A stretch of 10,591 nucleotides of DNA from Cudoniella acicularis (Eukaryota > Ascomycota > Leotiomycetes > Helotiales > Helotiaceae). Of the stretch, positions 1 to 8,502 are shown in pieces. The translations under genes and the position numbers were made by a program. The DNA lies in the NCBI GenBank assembly GCA_013054445.1, contig JAAMPI010001778.1, forward strand, positions 1-10,591, given 5' to 3'. The notes beneath the pieces were generated by a model. That model was not told the origin of the DNA, searched no databases, and saw only the letters and a list, made by a program, of their open reading frames with translations. How positions within the stretch are numbered: position 1 is the first letter of the stretch; each line of letters begins with the position of its first letter.

Positions 1-821
1 GACTTGGCATCACCATCGTCTTTTGATACCTTTGCAGTCTCGGCCTTATCACTCTCCGCATCGTCGCCCGCATCCTTTTGTTGTTTCTCCCAAACGTCCT
101 TTTCAACAGCCCAGTCGACAGCTACCATCCTCCCGTCCACCATTGTACCATTGACAGTCGCCAACGCCTTTTCCGCATTTTTTCTACCCCGCATAACCAC
201 AAACCCAAACCCAGCTTGAGTATCCTTGACCTTGGGAAGTGTAGCATGCTTGACCTTCCCAAATTTTTGGAAAAGCTCTGTCAATTGCTCCTGTGTTTTG
301 ACACTCCAAGGCAAGTTGCGAATAATAAGCTTGGGTGGTTTGCGATCCTCTGCCATCTTGTCCTGGCGAACTTTTTTCAACGCAGCAGCCTCTGCAGATA
401 TTGTACTTCTTGGTTTGCCTTCATCTAGCCCTCCTTTGGCAGTAACCTCCCGAGATCTTGGTTGTGCAATTTCAATTTTCATCTTTCTCCCTAGAAATGC
501 TTGACCATTGAACTCTTCAACAGCACGCTGAGCATCCTCTGCGTCTGCAAAAGTGACAAATCCATATCCTTTTGACTGTTTTGTATCTGTATCCATCACC
601 ACTGTAGCATGTTTGAGAGGATAGTTCTGCGAGAACAATTCGGTCAAGGCATCGCTAGTTGCTATAGCGGGGAGGGAGCGGACGAAGAGAGTGCGGCGGG
701 CAGAAGCATTTGTTTCCTTCTTTGCCTTTTTGGAGGGAGGATCTGGGTCGTACTCCGAGACGGGCGCCACGGCATCGTCTTCGGCCTCTGCAGAGCGTTG
801 TCGTTTCTTTGAGGGTGCCAT
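1..821 (-). CDS. NOP4: NOP4/RBM28-like nucleolar RNA-binding protein, N-terminal part (cut by left edge)
   Basis: The frame is open from an ATG at 821-819 to the window edge, giving 273 residues without a stop. After a basic, acidic-patched N-terminus (residues 1-40, with KKAKK at 31-35) come two RRM domains. RRM1 spans about 43-121, with RNP2 TLFVRSL (44-50) and RNP1 KGYGFVTF (84-91). RRM2 spans about 163-243, with RNP2 KLIIRNL (164-170) and RNP1 AGFGFVVM (203-210). The RRM2 signatures IRNLPW and VDWAVEKDVW are typical of yeast Nop4 and human RBM28, which act in nucleolar 60S ribosome assembly and 27S pre-rRNA processing. An acidic stretch (DDAESDKAE) follows RRM2. The yeast protein has four RRMs, so about half the protein lies outside. 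No intron is seen in this part. The assignment rests on motif recognition; another multi-RRM nucleolar protein is a less likely alternative. Confidence 0.86.
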   Translation of the reverse strand, partial: MAPSKKRQRSAEAEDDAVAPVSEYDPDPPSKKAKKETNASARRTLFVRSLPAIATSDALTELFSQNYPLKHATVVMDTDTKQSKGYGFVTFADAEDAQRAVEEFNGQAFLGRKMKIEIAQPRSREVTAKGGLDEGKPRSTISAEAAALKKVRQDKMAEDRKPPKLIIRNLPWSVKTQEQLTELFQKFGKVKHATLPKVKDTQAGFGFVVMRGRKNAEKALATVNGTMVDGRMVAVDWAVEKDVWEKQQKDAGDDAESDKAETAKVSKDDGDAK

Positions 822-926
822 TGTGGATGTGAATTGGTTGGTGTTTTGCAGCTCTGTGAATCTGTAATAGATCTGCGATAAAAAAAGTTTCTGTGAATTG
901 CGACTCGCATCTGCAGCCGAGCCCCC

Positions 927-934
927 CACGTGAC
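927..934. promoter_or_regulatory. CACGTGAC E-box-like site
   Basis: CACGTG with a 3' AC is the core bound by fungal bHLH factors of the Cbf1/SREBP-like type. It lies about 106 nt upstream of the NOP4 start codon and about 520 nt upstream of MED19, so NOP4 is the likelier target. The motif is seen directly; its function is inferred from position. Confidence 0.35.
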
Positions 935-970
935 AGAATGCCGAGGCGGCTAAGCGGGCTGGCCGATTCA

Positions 971-982
971 CGCGCTAGCGCG
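971..982. repeat. Perfect 12-bp palindrome in the divergent promoter
   Basis: The sequence CGCGCTAGCGCG equals its own reverse complement over all 12 bases. It lies in the GC-rich centre of the promoter, 38 nt from the E-box. It could be a dimeric factor site or a chance CpG-rich palindrome. Confidence 0.5.
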
Positions 983-1455
983 AGCCGCCATCAAAGGCAT
1001 CTCCGATCTCATGCCCTGGCCCTCCACCCATCATCTCTCGACCATCTCGACACGACCCTCGACGACATCGCGTCTCAACCCGTCGCCGGCCTCGAAAATA
1101 TATTGTGATCCCCCGACGACTCGAGAGAATTGCATGAAGTAGTGGTGGACTGTGGAGCGGTGTGTGGAGCGCCCTGCGCGGAGGATTGCGACGTCTGACC
1201 TTCCGCCCTCGCCCGTTCTTCTCAATTATCCAGAAATCGCTGGCCGCATCTACTTTCGATCCGCAAGACGGACCTGAATACCGCCACTCCACCTCGATTG
1301 TTCCGTCACCCTTTACGGGAAGTGGCGCATTAAAAAAACACTCGTTTCGAATCCGAGAATCTTTTCACCTTCACACCTGACCGACAAAGCGAGACCCGAA
1401 CGTCTTTGTTTTCGAGAGCCCTCAAATCGTTGACATCTACGAGTACTTCACCGAG

Positions 1456-2644
1456 ATGCCTTCTGATCATCCACAGACACCCGAAAGTCCTTCTCAAATC
1501 TCCTTCGGAATTATCGACGCCCATAGAAAATCGACGTCACCTCACTTTACAAACTCCCTCCCAACACCCGCACACAGCATTAACGGCAGCATGTCTTCTC
1601 TTGGCTCGGATGTGGGTTTCCACGACGAGTCTTCTAATAAGCGCAAGCGTGACCTCGAAGATGGCGGAGATCGAGAGCAGAAGAAAGTTCATGTCGAGGA
1701 TAGCAGACTGAGTATTGAAGACCTTCACTTAGATGTTGGCGAAAAATACCTTCTCTGCAATACTCGTAAGACTCCCTTCTTCATAAGATCTGCTACCCTT
1801 CCGGTTGTATCTCCCTATATAGGCATTGTATTTGCCATGTCCCTTGACATTCCTTACAAAGGCATTGGTTAACATGGATTTTGATGCGCAGCACATCACT
1901 CAAGCTCGGTCCCTTATACTCAAGACCTGTTCAATCTTTACTCTCTCCACGATATCGCGCAATCGGTGGCACGACAGAATCCAGATGGTAGCAAGAATCC
2001 TTTAAGGAAAACGTATAAGAAATATATCAAAACTTTGAATCTTAGCGGGGCATTTGACGTGGATAAGAAGGAAGGCGAAGGCCCAAATACACTGAGAGGT
2101 ATGATGATGCAGCCGGATGAAGAGTGGGATGCACAGAATGTTCGTGGGCAGGAGATCGGCCGAGGGCTTTCGGATTCGGTAACCGTAAGCATGGGAGCTG
2201 CATTCAAGATGTCCAGAGGGAAGATACCAAAGAGCATGTGGGATGAATCAGTTCTGGGTGAGATTGCTTCTCGTGCGCTACCTGCTGAGCCCGCGAAGGC
2301 TATGCACAATGGTGTAAAGACACACATGCCTCAGAATCCCGCTGTTGCGCGAACGGTCAAAGGAGAGATCCCACGACCCAAGCGCAACGTCAAGAAGCGA
2401 TCGTATGGCGACTCAAGCTTCGAGGGCTATGGTGAGGGCTTTGTAGATGATGATACCCACGAGACGGGCTACTCAACTGGCGAGGGAGATGACCGAGCTG
2501 GGCGGAAGCGACCAAAGAAGGTTTGTATTTGGCTACTGTTTCGAGACTTGATGACTGACAAATGTGAACAAGGCTGCTCCAGCACATAATTTCCAAGGCC
2601 CAATGCGTCAAAACAGCTACGGTCCTGGCATGGTGGGAGTATGA
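1456..2644 (+). CDS. MED19: Mediator of RNA polymerase II transcription subunit 19 (Med19/Rox3)
   Basis: This subunit belongs to the head module of Mediator, which links DNA-bound regulators to RNA polymerase II in the nucleus. The model is join(1456..1765, 1892..2520, 2573..2644), 336 aa. Intron 1 (126 nt, GTAAGA to CAG, phase 1, TTAAC branch site at 1869) restores the family motif LLCNTPHHSSSVPYTQ across the junction. Intron 2 (52 nt, GTTTGT to AAG, phase 0, CTGAC at 2555) leads to the C-terminus ending in SYGPGMVGV. Family hallmarks are KRKRDLED (62-69), EQKKVHVED (74-82), IEDLHLDVGEKYLLC (87-101), DLFNLYSLHDIAQSVAR (115-131), LRKTYKKYIK (141-150), KKRSYGDSSFEGYGEGF (271-287) and ETGYSTGEGDDR (294-305). 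Basic clusters at 62-65, 264-273 and 308-313 are likely nuclear signals. The start is the first ATG of the open frame. Intron 2 has the weaker AAG acceptor. The frame has no lesions. Confidence 0.93.
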
Positions 2645-3432
2645 AAGTCGGTGATAGACTGAAGCCTCCATTCCATATGGTAGGCCCTGGGGGCATCGAG
2701 TGTTTTATTTGATGCCATGGTGGGTGGAAGGAGTGTATATTGTTTGGGGCATATGATACCCTCGTCTTTCTGTTTGATGATCACAGAATGCTTGTAGAAA
2801 AGCATCACAAGATGACACACCAGACGGATGAGGAAGCATGACCCTAGCCTTGAGCCTTGAGTTTGGCAAAAGCCATGAAGAATCTCGGGCTAGCGATGAA
2901 TGTATGATGGTATGCTCTTTGGGCAACCACGAGCTTTTGCTTTCTGACTTTAGCGGGAGTTGGGATCTGGATAGGCAGGATTGGACGTGTTTACGCACCC
3001 CTGCAAACGAATACAAAAGAATATTCTCAAATTGTCTGTCGGTTGCCGTATGTGATAGAAAGTATTTCATTATGAGAGTGATGTGGTCTCGGATCTGAAA
3101 ACTGCATGTTTGGCCAATTGCAGCCTACCGTACATTTCGCTGTGCTAATCTCAAGAAGTCACCATTGGGCAAACTGCCTTCACATTCTCTCTTCCTCTAC
3201 ATGATTGACCGCATCGGCCGTTTGCTCTTTCCCTGATCTTCATCAGGCCCGAGTCCGAGAAAATGGCATATGTTCTCCGCGTCTCCTGGTTGAAGACTCT
3301 TCGCCAGGATCCGTGGTGCCATTCCACAGCTTGAGACTCCATCACCCAGTCTAGCTATCGTCAATCCAAGCAGTACGTCCTGTCCCTCCACGAGTACGTT
3401 GAAAGGTTACTAACGACTTCCAGACACTTGTA
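2645..3432. other. Intergenic: MED19 3' region and upstream of the broken paralogue
   Basis: These 788 nt hold no frame that I can support as a gene. ATG-initiated frames on the plus strand (2838-3098) and minus strand (2705-3070) match no family I know, overlap each other and look like chance. A well-formed intron pattern lies at 3373-3423 (GTACGT, CTAAC at 3410, CAG, 51 nt), which could splice the 5' leader of the next gene. The phase-0 frame upstream of it hits a TAG at 3352 with no ATG between, so I do not call a coding exon there. A CCAAT motif occurs at about 3112. Confidence 0.5.
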
Positions 3433-4091
3433 ATGGCCTCCTCTGAAAGTCCAGAGGTCTTCATGCTCTGCCTTGCCATGCTCAGCTTCCTCGACTAGTC
3501 TTACGCAACCTTGGTCGACAATATCTCCAAATCCGCAAAGCTCAAGCGTGCCAAATGCGTATTAGGAGCCCTACGATATCTCGAAGCCAACGAGCCGAAC
3601 GTCATTCTGATTACCGATGAAGGCTTGACGAGCCTCAGAACAAGGCGGTGTTGGAAGCAGTCCTCGACTACGTTCAAGGTGGTGGTGTGGTGATCGTTGG
3701 ACTTTACTTCACTTGCTTTATCGAGAGGGATATTTTCGATACTTTCTTTGGAGAAGGATTTGGACTACCATGGGTGCATGGAGATTACCACGGGACCACC
3801 TTTCAGTTCAATCCGTCTTGCAAGCTCCCATCTTCCTCATCTCGCGAATTTTTCCCAGCGTCGTACAGCATGAAAGTTCTCCACGTCAAAAATGCCAGAC
3901 TAGAACAGAAGATCTTTGTACCTATCCCGGGCGGGGAGACACAATCAAATGTGTTTCCCCCTACGTTCGTCGACGAAACTCAAGCAGCTGTGGCTGGAGC
4001 AGATATTGGCAAGGGTCATCTGTTCTATATTGGTGATGTGAATGGAGAGGAGGGCTCTGACAAAGTTATCTTGGCTCTATGCGGTTTTTAA
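3433..4091 (+). pseudogene. Broken paralogue of a fungal amidotransferase-like family of unknown function
   Basis: The family frame starts at ATG 3433 (MASSESPEVFMLCLA) and continues to a TAA at 4089-4091; without damage it would encode about 219 aa. Two lesions are visible. An in-frame TAG at 3496-3498 falls after MLSFLD, and the same frame goes straight on with SYATLVDN and then ILITDEGLT. A one-base deletion near 3628-3630 shifts the frame, after which the sequence reads as NKAVLEAVLDYVQGGG. Later motifs are FFGEGFGLPWVHGDYH, QKIFVP, AAVAGADIGKGHLFYIGDV and ILALCGF, each with a counterpart in the gene at 4485-5319. Order and spacing suggest an alpha/beta (class-I-amidotransferase-like or ThuA-like) fold, but that is inference and the function is unknown to me. 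No GT-AG intron can remove either lesion. It could still be expressed if the lesions are read errors. Confidence 0.72.
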
Positions 4092-4484
4092 ACGTCTAAA
4101 GCCCTACGGTTGTCACGTTGGCAAGCGGAGAAACCTTACGCTACATTGCGGTGCTTAGAACACTGCTTCTCATTTGGGAGCTTTGATGTAGCTTGGAATT
4201 GACACAAAATTTGCGCTATTGCGATCTCCACCTGCTCCCGGTTTACATGATTGTAGTACAAGGAAAACTTTGCAGATGGTTTCAAACCGGTGGCCCCTTC
4301 CTTTTGCAAAGATACCCTTGTGTGGGCACTACCAATTTGCACCTTCCGATTCATGGTATTACACATTCAAGGTTCTTGATCCGTCTCTGCGAGCTTTGCA
4401 TGATCATATCCAGCATCCATCATCAACATTATCACTGTCATCAGCATTCTAGCCACTCAGGTTACTCGCTGCTCTGATATTGCT
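4092..4484. promoter_or_regulatory. Intergenic spacer and promoter of the intact paralogue
   Basis: This 393-nt stretch separates the tandem paralogues. The part just before the next start is rich in ATC/CAT triplets (about 4400-4450). It has no TATA box I would defend and no open frame with a family match. Confidence 0.4.
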
Positions 4485-5319
4485 ATGTTCGGTATTCATT
4501 ACAGCCACAATGTGAGTTGAAATTGTGGTGACCGAAAAACCAGGTCTAATTATTTTTCAGCCACCTCTTCTACAAGACAGCCATGAAGATAGCCCTGCTA
4601 TTGAAAGGAAACCTTTGGTCCTTGTTATTCGCCGCATGCCATCCGAACAATTCGACGAACGATGGGAGTCTTTATTTGAACAACTTCGCTGCGCTGCGAC
4701 TGTTGAAATTGTGATAGGCCCCCTCGTTTCACAACAACGGATCCAGGTAGAAAAGCCGAGAGCCATAATACTTGCCGACTCTATGGCTGCATCGGACACC
4801 CAGATAGGAGCTTTTGTTGAATTACGCGAAGTTATCTTAACTTATGTTCAGAATGGTGGCATCGCGGTAGCGGCTCTCGATTTCCCAACTAAAGTGTCTG
4901 GTGATCAATTTGATCGTTTCTTTGCGAGATTTGGCCTTCCTTGGAGCGATGCAGGTACCCATGGAAGGACAAGTTTGACATACAACGTAACCTTCGAAAG
5001 TTTTGATGTACAACAAGGTCGAATACGATTTCCATCTCTTCATCAATTCATTATACCCCCCTCGGACTTCCATCTAATCGGAGGGGTATTGACGCATCAG
5101 AAAATCTTCGTCCCGGGGTACGATCCTTTTACGACGAGCGTTTCCGATGTCAACATGATGCCGGCCGCTGTTGCGGCAGCGCAGGTGGGGAGTGGATTCT
5201 TGGCATATATGGGCACCATGGAGTACGAGTCTTGCTCCCTGTACACACAAAATGCTCTGTCTAGGCTTCTCCTCTCGCTTTGTGGATTAGTTAGGCCAAC
5301 TTCAATATTCTCTATGTGA
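4485..5319 (+). CDS. Fungal amidotransferase-like family protein of unknown function (intact tandem paralogue)
   Basis: I model this as join(4485..4511, 4561..5319), 261 aa. Exon 1 encodes only MFGIHYSHN. A 49-nt phase-0 intron (GTGAGT at 4512, CTAAT at 4546, CAG at 4558-4560) joins it to PPLLQDSHED. Without the intron the frame has no ATG until Met35, because the open frame otherwise begins with GTG. Domain landmarks are KPLVLVIRR (26-34), PRAIILAD (75-82), YVQNGGIAVAALDFP (104-118), FDRFFARFGLPW (126-137), QKIFVP (189-194), AAVAAAQVGSGFLAYMG (211-227) and LLLSLCGL (245-252). These line up in order with the broken copy at 3433-4091, so the two arose by tandem duplication. It has no signal peptide or membrane segment, so it is probably cytosolic. 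The strand-turn-helix pattern suggests a Rossmann-like, class-I-amidotransferase-like fold, but I see no nucleophile-elbow Cys motif. Function is unknown. Confidence 0.75.
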
Positions 5320-5898
5320 AATTGGTCATTCGTGGTTTAGGGTCGTCATACAATACGCCGTGGGTGCACTCCGGTGCAAGGTTAGATTGTTCGGGGGATA
5401 GCCGCTAGTTGAGAGACACGACGAGCTTCATTTTAACTGATGCGGGGTCTGTTTATGTTTCACTTGGTTCTTATGTGAAGCATGTCATTTCCATCCCGCT
5501 CTCGAAAATATTCGCCCAGTTACGAGCATCTGGCTAGTGCTAAACAGAACAAACCCTACGCCACAAATAACCATTTCAATTTACGTTGACTTCTACATTT
5601 CCTTATTTCATCTATCGCTGTGTGTTAAGTACACCAAGCTTACGCTTTTTGAGTTCCTGCTTTACTCCATAGTGATGTGTGTGGTTAATCCAGATTGAAG
5701 AATGTGAAGCGCGAGACTGAGAATGGAGGCTGTATTAAGCTCAAGTGATCGAAGCATTATATCCTCACCTAGGCGACAGACACAGCAATGCTCTGTCTCA
5801 ACCACTACTGTTTGTGTATCTTCCCCAAATTTCTCGCAAGAGTTATACCATGATTTGAGAACACATCTGTTGAATTTTCCAAAACCACCCGCTTCACG
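5320..5898. promoter_or_regulatory. Intergenic: 3' region of the paralogue and promoter/leader of the WSC locus
   Basis: These 579 nt hold no supported gene. An ATG frame beginning at 5723 runs to 6115 on the plus strand, but it overlaps the signal-peptide frame and has no recognisable domain. The leader before 5899 is moderately AT-rich with no clear TATA element. Confidence 0.4.
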
Positions 5899-6329
5899 AT
5901 GTTGCTTCTCACTATTCTCCTCTATGTCTTCTTGTACGTCGTTGGAACAGGGGCACTTCCAGGCTCCACCCAAAGCTCGTCATCCTATACTACAACTTCT
6001 ACCTCCTTGGCGCCTACATCCTCGTCAACGGGAGGCCCGGCTCAGCAAAGGCAGGGACACGGAGGCTCTTCAAGTTCTCAAGCACCCCGGGCGGAGGACA
6101 GCAGGGACCTTCTAGCAGTTCTTCCACTTCTCACACGACCTCATCATCAGTCTCACGAATGAGTTCTTCATCAACAACAGTCCAGGTCCAGTCTTCTCTG
6201 AGCTCTTCTCCCTCATCTTCTCCACCAAGTTCTACTCTACCAAGTTTTTCACCAACCTCGACAACAAATCCACCAACGGCCCTGTCATCGAGCGTAGCTT
6301 CCGCCGATCTGTCAAGCTCGCCAGTATCT

Positions 6330-6776
6330 TTCTACACAAAACTCCTAGAAACCGGTGTATTTGGCAAAAGAACACCTATCACCTCTGCTTATCTAGTACT
6401 TACGTTAGATGGGTATGTCACTATATTTGTATTATGTACGGGGGCAACACTTTTACGTTGGATGGCAACGGACAGCTATCTGCAGGGGATATTTACGCTT
6501 TCGCAATGGTAGCTGAAGTCGAACTGGCTGGAACCAAGGAAATGCAATTCGAAGTTCCAAATCCCAGTTACATCGAGACTACTTTCAGCATCACTAGCAA
6601 CATCCTCTCCTGGTCGAGTTCATTTTTTGAGGTACAGTCATATGCTATATTTGGCTTCCCTGTCAGTCTGGTTGGAACTCCACTCTTGCTGGCGAGTTTC
6701 ACTGACTCCCTTCTTCCAACGTACGCCCAAGTTCAGATATCCGTGCTTTATGCTAACAGTCCTGAAGCTGATGACG
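6330..6776 (+). other. DUF7908-like domain, copy A
   Basis: The domain starts at FYTKLLETGVFGKRTP and has the pattern of fungal DUF7908: a KR near the start, then DGYV, ATL-FTLDGNGQLSAG across the frame break, an IYAFA strand, ETTFSITSNILSWSSS and a closing strand QVQISVLYA. Copy B at 9381-9819 has DGFV, ATLFTVTPDGRLSA, LYAYA, DTKFGSSGSLLMWTNASF and QVFIQVLPL in the same order. A phase-1 intron follows both copies directly, and each resumes with an Ala-Ser-Cys. The Pfam name comes from memory and should be taken as tentative; the A/B homology is seen in the sequence. Confidence 0.55.
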
Positions 6777-6952
6777 GTACGTGGATCTCCTCATTTCCCT
6801 TGGGTGACTTTAGTATTGATGGTTAATTCCTGGATTTACTTTTAGCTTCATGCGGTGCTTCGGCTTTGAGCTCATCTGCGGCGGCTTCGTCTGCGCTCGC
6901 GGCGAGTATATCCAGCTCGGTTTCTTTTGTGAGCTCTTTCACCACGCAGACG

Positions 6953-7121
6953 ACAAGTTCAATTGTTTCGGATTCTTCAGTCATATCTTCAACGCAGTCA
7001 ACAAGTTCGCCCAGTTCAGTCTCTACTTTAGGCACAATGAGCTCCTTGTCGCCGCCAACAAGTTCAACTAACTTGGATTCTTCAGTGGCATCTTCGACGC
7101 AGACAAATTCAACCAGCTCGA
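6953..7121 (+). repeat. 105-bp imperfect tandem repeat in the Ser/Thr-rich linker
   Basis: ACAAGTTCAA followed 8 nt later by GATTCTTCAGT occurs at 6953 and again at 7058, an offset of 105 nt (35 codons). The match continues through a TCTTC-ACGCAG segment. The repeat keeps the frame and encodes DSSV-SSTQ-type units, so the Ser/Thr linker grew by in-frame duplication. Confidence 0.65.
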
Positions 7122-7273
7122 CTTTCATACTGGGCTCTTCTTCAACGGTAGGTCATTTCCTTCTTGAGAGATTCCCCTCTTCACCCGGCTCCACTTCGTC
7201 GGCTGGGACATCAAGTCGAACTTCTTCCGCCAGTGTGGCATCCTCGTCAGCCACTAGCCCATCTCCTAAACCT

Positions 7274-7594
7274 TATTACTACATAAGTTATTATACGGAT
7301 TCCGCGGCCCTTACACTCAGCGCAAGTTCCACTATCAGTTTTCAGATGTCCGTAGAGGTTTGTGCCATAGACTGTGCTGGTTATACATATTTCGGTCTTG
7401 AAGAAGGCGTCACATGTTAGTGAACTTGAAATAACCCTGTTTTGCTATAGACCGAAAAGCTAACAATTGTATTAGGTTACTGTGGAAATGTTATTGAAGC
7501 TAGTGGGGTCTTGACCAGCCCATCTGACTGTTCTTTCGCATGCACGGGGAACGCAGAAGAAACCTGTGGTGGTGAACTCAGTTTGGAGATATAT
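7274..7594 (+). other. WSC domain 1 (first cysteine lost)
   Basis: The domain is split by the 60-nt intron 7416-7475 within the Cys-Tyr-Cys-Gly-Asn motif. WSC domains bear eight conserved Cys. Seven are present here: VCAIDC, the CYCGN pair across the junction, DCSFAC and ETCGG. The first is missing: the usual Gly-Cys-Tyr-Thr-Asp reads SYYTD, with AGT TAT at 7286-7291 where WSC2 has GGC TGT. The change is consistent with G-to-A transitions. The lost cysteine would leave a partner unpaired and may weaken folding. Confidence 0.85.
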
Positions 7595-7996
7595 AGATAT
7601 GGATTTCAGCCGAGTAGCAGCAGTAGGGCATCGACGAGCTCTTCCAGCACTTCCACGGGAACTATATGCTCATCGTTTACAACTTCAACCGGTCACTCTA
7701 GCTCTACCTCTACGGTGTCGACAACTACTGCTCTACCATCGTTAACTATCGTCCCAATTGTTGGTGCTTATACCTACATAGGCTGTTATACAGATGCCGC
7801 CAACCGCGCTCTTACCGCAGCCACAATTGTTGACTACCCTAATATGAGCTTGGAGGATTGTTCTGCAGATTGTACTGGTTACACCTATTTTGGTGTTGAA
7901 AACAGCGGAGAATGTTAGTGCCCATTACACCACTCTTCTTTTTCCCCATTTTTTCCTTTTTTTGAGATTAGCCGAGAAAGCTAACAATTATACCAG
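7416..7996 (+). repeat. Pair of homologous introns in the duplicated WSC exons
   Basis: Introns 7416-7475 and 7914-7996 interrupt the same codon (T|GT of the first Cys in CYCGN) and both start GTTAGTG. Before the acceptor both read CCGA-AAGCTAACAATT with one base different, and the exon after each resumes GTTACTGTGGAAAT. The second is longer owing to a pyrimidine tract (about 7930-7962). Shared intron sequence as well as position indicates fairly recent tandem duplication of the WSC unit. Confidence 0.8.
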
Positions 7997-8118
7997 GTTA
8001 CTGTGGAAATATTATTGAAGAGACGGGGGCTTTAGCACCTAATCAAACCGACTGCTACATAATATGCCCTGGAGACCAATACGAATATTGCGGTGGTGCA
8101 TGGAGATTGTCGATGTAT
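7769..8118 (+). other. WSC domain 2 (all eight cysteines)
   Basis: It begins YTYIGCYTDAANRAL and carries all eight WSC cysteines: IGCYT, DCSADC, the CYCGN pair, DCYIIC and YCGGAWRLS. The 83-nt intron 7914-7996 cuts at the same codon and phase as in WSC1. WSC domains are known from yeast wall-stress sensors and secreted fungal proteins and are thought to bind wall polysaccharide. The C-terminal end RLSMYMLLSVLDG leads into a Ser/Thr/Asn-rich stalk. Confidence 0.9.
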
Positions 8119-8502
8119 ATGCTCTTATCTGTTCTGGATGGCAGCAGCAGCATTGCTCCGGCAACAAGCGCTTCCATCGCATTTCCTTCCTCAAGCGCAT
8201 CTCAGACAACATCCTCTACTACAACATTGGTGTCCACGCAGAGTTCCGTCACATCGACAAATTCTTCTACATCCACAAGTGTACAGAGTGGCCAAAGCTC
8301 AACTCTGAGTACAAATTACTCCACAACGGGACTCACTGGCCCTCAAAATTCCACTTCTACGATTACCTCGTTACTTACTACAAGTTCTATGTCTGCCGTA
8401 ACGACGAGCACACAAAACTCCACTTTTACGAACAGTTCTTCGTTTGCATCTAACAGCAGGCAGAACTTGACTACCGCGCACAGTCCACTTTTGTTAGGAT
8501 AA

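Larger units (their letters stand above)
822..1455. promoter_or_regulatory. Shared divergent promoter between NOP4 and MED19
   Basis: The 634-nt gap lies between two start codons facing away from each other, so it must hold both promoters and 5' leaders. The centre (about 910-1240) is GC-rich. The MED19-proximal part (about 1240-1455) is pyrimidine-rich, as in many fungal leaders. It contains an E-box-like CACGTGAC at 927-934 and a 12-bp palindrome at 971-982. I see no convincing TATA box at a standard distance and no tRNA-like fold. No upstream ATG opens a long frame ahead of MED19. Confidence 0.6.
5899..8502 (+). pseudogene. WSC-domain cell-surface glycoprotein with a DUF7908-like domain, damaged
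   Basis: The ATG at 5899 opens a signal peptide (MLLLTILLYVFLYVVGTGA, probable cut before LPG) and a Ser/Thr-rich, probably O-mannosylated stretch. A DUF7908-like domain (6330-6776), Ser/Thr linker, WSC1 (7274-7594), linker, WSC2 (7769-8118) and an N-glycosylation-rich tail follow. Three introns are clear: 6777-6845 (phase 1), 7416-7475 and 7914-7996 (both GTTAGT, CTAAC, TAG/CAG). Two frame breaks occur: one C missing at the CCCC run 6085-6088, and one T missing at the TTTT run 6451-6454, where repair aligns with the second DUF7908-like copy. TAA at 8500-8502 ends the frame with no membrane segment or GPI signal, yet the frame stays open beyond it. WSC proteins are wall-stress sensors or secreted carbohydrate binders; this architecture suggests a wall-associated surface protein. 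If the indels are read errors, the gene may be functional. Confidence 0.72.

Noticed and set aside
2705..3070. Minus-strand 121-codon ATG frame in the MED19 3' region
   Set aside because: No recognisable domain, overlaps a competing plus-strand frame, and lies in the expected 3' UTR; consistent with chance.
2838..3098. Plus-strand 86-codon ATG frame
   Set aside because: No family resemblance and no promoter or intron signals; overlaps the frame above on the other strand.
4525..4560. Start of the intact paralogue at 4525
   Set aside because: The codon there is GTG, not ATG, and 4512-4560 has a complete intron signature.
5934..6082. A GTACGT...AAG intron that would remove the 6085 frameshift
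   Set aside because: The phase works, but it would cut the signal peptide before its cleavage site and remove a Ser/Thr-rich stretch that fits the protein; the acceptor is also weak. A one-base loss in the C run is simpler.
5723..6115. 130-codon ATG frame overlapping the WSC gene start
   Set aside because: Different frame from the signal peptide and Ser/Thr sequence, no domain, and it ends inside the coding region of the WSC gene.
6413..6485. A GTATGT intron to explain the 6451 frame change
   Set aside because: The acceptors I tested downstream (6475, 6485) do not give the needed phase, and the sequence in between aligns with copy B, so it is coding.
6866..7140. Repeat-rich stretch considered as a CRISPR-like array
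   Set aside because: Repeats are imperfect, in frame with Ser/Thr coding sequence, and the genome is fungal.
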